The notes under the pieces were generated by a model, which saw nothing but the letters and a program-made list of their open reading frames with translations, had not been told where the DNA came from and ran no database searches. This document shows positions 4,304-7,080 of a stretch of DNA of 7,080 bases, piece by piece; the stretch's first letter is position 1; every line of letters begins with the position of its first letter. The position numbers were made by a program, and so were the translations under genes. The DNA lies in contig DEPT01000033.1 of NCBI GenBank assembly GCA_002358905.1, positions 1 to 7,080 on the forward strand, in the 5' to 3' direction. The DNA comes from Akkermansiaceae bacterium UBA3385 (lineage in GTDB: Bacteria; Verrucomicrobiota; Verrucomicrobiia; Verrucomicrobiales; Akkermansiaceae).

Positions 4304-6823
4304 TCAGGCATCGGGGGCGGTGGTGGGCCAATCGTGCCGCGGATAACGACCTGCAAGGTCTTTTTTCATCTGGGGGTAACCGTTTTTCCAGAATGAGGCC
4401 AGGTCGGCGGTGATTTGATAGGGGCGTTGGTTCGGCGCCAGAATTTCCACCAGGCACTTGACCCGGCCGGTGGCAATGGTGGGTGTGTGTGGTACGCCGA
4501 AGAGCAGCTGGCATTTCAGGCCGAAGGTGGGGGTGCCGTCCTCCCGGTACAGGAGCTTGACTTCTCTGCCATTGGGGAGCTTGATTGATTTTGGCGCGTG
4601 CAGGTTAAGGCATTCGCGCTGCCAGGGGGAAAGCCATTCTCCCAGAATGGGAAGAACCGGACGATTCTGGATTTCCTTGTAGCTGACTGCGCCTTCGCAG
4701 AGCATGGTGATGGCAACCAGTCGATCTTCCTCGCCGAACTCCGGCAGCTCCAGCTCCGGCATGGCCTGGCGGAGGCAGGTGAGGCGGTTAATCCATTGGT
4801 GTACGTGACCATCCCAGCCGTCCAGCCGCAGGTTACCACGCAGGACTTGTTCCGCCAGAAGGGGGGCGGCGGCATCGGGTGCGGCATCTCCTGTTTCTTG
4901 TTCCTGCAGCACCAGATCTCGGTACAACAGCCGCCTGTGGTTTAGAACTCGTTTGCGGGCCGGGTCGTACACGGCGATGTTGTCCTCCCGGGTGCTGAGT
5001 TCCTCCGCAGTAATAATAGTGCAGCGATTCAGCCGGGTTTCCACGGCTTTGCCGCCTACTTCCGTTATTTCCGCAGCAAGGAAGAGGTCAGCATTGCGAG
5101 CGACGGAGTCTGCTGCAATGTTGCCGCCACGGCGGTTGCAGAGTCGGGCTGTGGTGGTAGCGGTATTGTTCCGTGCGGCAACGTGTGTGGGGAAACTGCC
5201 CAGCAGACTGCGAACGATGCCTTGTCTGTGAGCCGAGAAGTCCGGTTCCTGGCCGGGGTGTTTCTGCATTTGCCGGAATGCCTGGGTTATTTCACGCGCG
5301 GCGCGGGCCATGATACCCAGTTTGCTGCATTCCTGCGGGTTGTAGTTCAGGCTGGCTGCGGTTTGCAGAGCCCGCCATTCGGCCTGGAAATCGGTGTAGT
5401 CTTCTTCGTGATGCAGGGTGTTGCTTAACCCGGTGGAAAGGGCAATGCTTTCTCCCTGCAACAGTGCAGCAATGGCCACCATTTCTGTAGTGCAGCCGAA
5501 CGTGTCTCCGGCAACAAGCAAGCGTGCCAGCACCGGGGGCAGGGGATATTGCAGCATCTGTTGCCCGGTGGGGGTGATGCCGTTGGAATCTGCCGCGCCC
5601 AATTCTTCCAACAGCTGCCAGGCTCGTGTTGTTTCTGCTTCGGTGGGGGCATCCGGCCAGGGAAAACGGCGTATATCGACCAGTCCTCGACATCCCCACG
5701 CCAGCAGGTTAAGGAAGGCCTGGGAGATATCTGCACGGTGTACTTCAGGTGCAGGGAAGGGGGCTCTTCGCCGGTGTTCCGCTTCGCTCCACAGTCGGAT
5801 GCAGCGCCCAGGGCCGAGGCGTCCTGCTCGGCCAGTGCGCTGCTCTGCCTGTGCTTGGGAAATGGGGGTTACGTGCAGGGTTGAAAGCCCTCGCAGTGGA
5901 TCCCATCGGGCTTCGCGGGCTGTTCCGCTATCGACCACTGAGCGCACGCCTTCAATGGTGAGCGAGGTTTCTGCAATGTTTGTGGAAACGATGACCCGTG
6001 GCCTGTTGCCGCATTCCACGGCGCGAGCCTGTGCTTCCGGCGAAAGCTGACCATGCAGGGCAAAGACATCTCTGCCGCGCATCCAGCTCACGTTTTCCAG
6101 AATCTCCACAGTGCGGCGGATTTCGTATGCCCCGGGCAGGAAGACAAGAATATCTCCACTGTCCGGTTGTTCTGTCAGCTGTCGCACGGCAGTGGCACAC
6201 TGCTCCCACACCGGGGGCGGCTGCATGTAGCCGAACTTGTTGCGGACTGGAACTGGTGGCATGTAGCTGACTTCCACAGGAAATAATCGACCTTCCGCTC
6301 GCAGTACTGTGGCCTGGGGCAGGTAGTGCTGTAGTTTGTCCAGCTCCAGCGTGGCAGACATAACGAACACGCCTAGCTCCGGCCGCAGCTGGCGCTGCAG
6401 CTCCAGCACGCGGGCCAGGCATAAATCGCCACTTAGCCGCCGTTCGTGTACTTCATCGAAAATAACGGCAGACACGCCTGGAAGTTCTGGGGCCTCTGTT
6501 AGTTTTCGTTCCAGAATGCCGTCTGTTACAAACAAAATGCGCGTAGCGGCGCTGCGGCGAGAATCGAAGCGCACAGTGTAGCCCACTTCCTGCCCTGTCT
6601 GGCAGGGATATTGGCGGGCGACATAGCCCGCCAGCAGACGGGCTGCAAGGCGGCGGGGCTGCACCACAAGAATGGTTCCGTGTTCTCCCCAGCCAGCTTC
6701 CATCAGCATGCCCGGAACCCTTGTGGACTTGCCGCTGCCAGTGGGGGCGCTGAGCAACACGCAGAAGCCAGGCTGCCGCACAGCTTCCAGAATTTCTCCA
6801 CGTATTTGCTCAATGGGTAACAT
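4304..6823 (-). CDS. hrpB: ATP-dependent DExH-box helicase HrpB
   Basis: HrpB is a superfamily 2 DEAH/RHA-type helicase; its biological role in most bacteria is poorly defined. With ATG 6823 the protein has 839 residues, normal for the family. Helicase motifs are in order: Walker A APTGSGKST (26-34), Ia QPRRLAAR (55-62), Ib TDGIL (100-104), DEVHER for motif II (123-128), SAT (156-158), STNIAETSLT (280-289) and QRTGRAGR (328-335). The C-terminal HrpB-specific domain is present and ends with the typical TADLASFWKNGYPQMKKDL...GRYPRHDWP segment. The open frame runs 13 codons further to TTG 6862, but that stretch contains the promoter, so ATG 6823 (MLPIEQ) is preferred and matches usual HrpB starts. 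The gene is markedly richer in G+C than the operon it converges on, and appears monocistronic here. Confidence 0.93.
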   Translation of the reverse strand: MLPIEQIRGEILEAVRQPGFCVLLSAPTGSGKSTRVPGMLMEAGWGEHGTILVVQPRRLAARLLAGYVARQYPCQTGQEVGYTVRFDSRRSAATRILFVTDGILERKLTEAPELPGVSAVIFDEVHERRLSGDLCLARVLELQRQLRPELGVFVMSATLELDKLQHYLPQATVLRAEGRLFPVEVSYMPPVPVRNKFGYMQPPPVWEQCATAVRQLTEQPDSGDILVFLPGAYEIRRTVEILENVSWMRGRDVFALHGQLSPEAQARAVECGNRPRVIVSTNIAETSLTIEGVRSVVDSGTAREARWDPLRGLSTLHVTPISQAQAEQRTGRAGRLGPGRCIRLWSEAEHRRRAPFPAPEVHRADISQAFLNLLAWGCRGLVDIRRFPWPDAPTEAETTRAWQLLEELGAADSNGITPTGQQMLQYPLPPVLARLLVAGDTFGCTTEMVAIAALLQGESIALSTGLSNTLHHEEDYTDFQAEWRALQTAASLNYNPQECSKLGIMARAAREITQAFRQMQKHPGQEPDFSAHRQGIVRSLLGSFPTHVAARNNTATTTARLCNRRGGNIAADSVARNADLFLAAEITEVGGKAVETRLNRCTIITAEELSTREDNIAVYDPARKRVLNHRRLLYRDLVLQEQETGDAAPDAAAPLLAEQVLRGNLRLDGWDGHVHQWINRLTCLRQAMPELELPEFGEEDRLVAITMLCEGAVSYKEIQNRPVLPILGEWLSPWQRECLNLHAPKSIKLPNGREVKLLYREDGTPTFGLKCQLLFGVPHTPTIATGRVKCLVEILAPNQRPYQITADLASFWKNGYPQMKKDLAGRYPRHDWPTTAPDA

Positions 6824-6832
6824 GTGGCGTGC

Positions 6833-6862
6833 ATTGTACACCAGGAGATAAACTAAAGTCAA
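6833..6862 (-). promoter_or_regulatory. Promoter of hrpB, implying a leaderless transcript
   Basis: On the minus strand TTGACT (6862-6857; 5/6 to the -35 consensus) is followed after 18 bases by TACAAT (6838-6833; 5/6 to the -10 consensus). The expected transcription start is about 6826-6825, only 2-3 bases before ATG 6823. No Shine-Dalgarno can therefore be on the mRNA, and none is seen. The box also rules out the TTG at 6862 as the start for transcripts made from this promoter, because that codon is part of the -35 hexamer. Confidence 0.65.
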
Positions 6863-7080
6863 GACCTGGGCGGAGGTGTTAATAGCGATAAATGAATAGA
6901 GAGTAATGATTAATGTGTGCTGGATGCGGGGCAGGACAGGTAGGGAGCTCGATAGATGAAGTCCTTAACGCCAGAGGAAATCAATACTTATGCCCCAAAA
7001 TTCTCATCCTGTCTTCTGTTTTGTTTCATTCCCCATGTAGAATAGACAGAGATTCTATGGTGAATTGCAAGTTTAAATGC
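6863..7080. other. Intergenic stretch with no supported gene
   Basis: The 218 bases right of the hrpB promoter hold no convincing gene. A 29-codon ORF at 6956-7045 on the plus strand has a GGGAG eight bases before its ATG, but its sequence has no recognisable feature. A small inverted repeat, TAGAAT-8 bases-ATTCTA, lies at 7038-7057. An ATG at 7057 stays open to the window edge for eight codons, which is too short to judge. The next gene probably lies beyond the right edge. Confidence 0.5.

Noticed and set aside
3963..4514. 183-codon minus-strand ORF across the convergent junction
   Set aside because: It overlaps the 3' ends of both the SGNH gene and hrpB out of frame and has a histidine/arginine-rich shadow-type product.
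5418..6050. 210-codon plus-strand ORF
   Set aside because: It is antisense to hrpB, in G+C-rich DNA where long spurious frames are expected; no motif is visible.
6956..7045. 29-codon ORF with a GGGAG upstream
   Set aside because: It is too short and featureless to call; one SD-like match is easily due to chance. It would need conservation data.
7038..7057. Inverted repeat TAGAAT-8 bases-ATTCTA as an operator
   Set aside because: Six base pairs with an 8-base gap in AT-rich DNA is weak, and no promoter or gene can be tied to it within the window.

Overview
The window is bacterial. It carries four well-supported protein-coding genes, one probable small membrane-protein gene, and about 340 bases of dense hairpin-type repeats at the left edge. 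The two best promoters have ordinary sigma70-type -35/-10 boxes, which argues against Bacteroidota. The left-edge repeats (units reading CCGTCTTCG...CTACGCCGAG around a variable hairpin) resemble, from memory only, repeats common in Verrucomicrobiota and Lentisphaerota genomes. HrpB also fits that group. An Akkermansia-like or related gut-type PVC bacterium is therefore my best guess, at low to moderate confidence; the sequence does not settle it.

Layout. Positions 1-340 hold at least seven short perfect hairpins from several repeat families, with no credible gene. Positions 362-450 hold two related terminator-like hairpins 60 bases apart. The second sits just after a minus-strand gene (458-643) for a 61-residue single-span membrane protein. 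A strong promoter at 754-782 (TTGACA, 17 bases, TAAAAT) starts a tight three-gene operon on the plus strand: a Wzx/MVF-type flippase (821-2338), a radical SAM enzyme with a SPASM/twitch-like cysteine tail (2340-3446), and an SGNH/GDSL hydrolase with an N-terminal membrane segment (3459-4271). Gaps between these genes are 1 and 12 bases. An 11-bp perfect hairpin overlaps the last codons of the hydrolase. Convergent to it, on the minus strand, is the ATP-dependent helicase gene hrpB (4304-6823). Positions 6863-7080 have no gene I can support.

How the genes may work together. The three-gene operon looks like a self-contained cell-surface module. A cytoplasmic radical SAM enzyme would modify a (probably lipid-linked) substrate, the flippase would move it across the inner membrane, and the membrane-anchored SGNH enzyme would add or remove an acyl group on the far side. 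No glycosyltransferase lies in the window, and the substrate is unknown. The operon is visibly more AT-rich than hrpB (25/60 and 14/60 G+C in stretches at 1321 and 2701, against 40/60 at 5521), which fits an acquired or fast-evolving surface locus next to a stable housekeeping gene. hrpB has its own promoter placed so that transcription should begin within a few bases of the ATG, so its mRNA is probably leaderless or nearly so.
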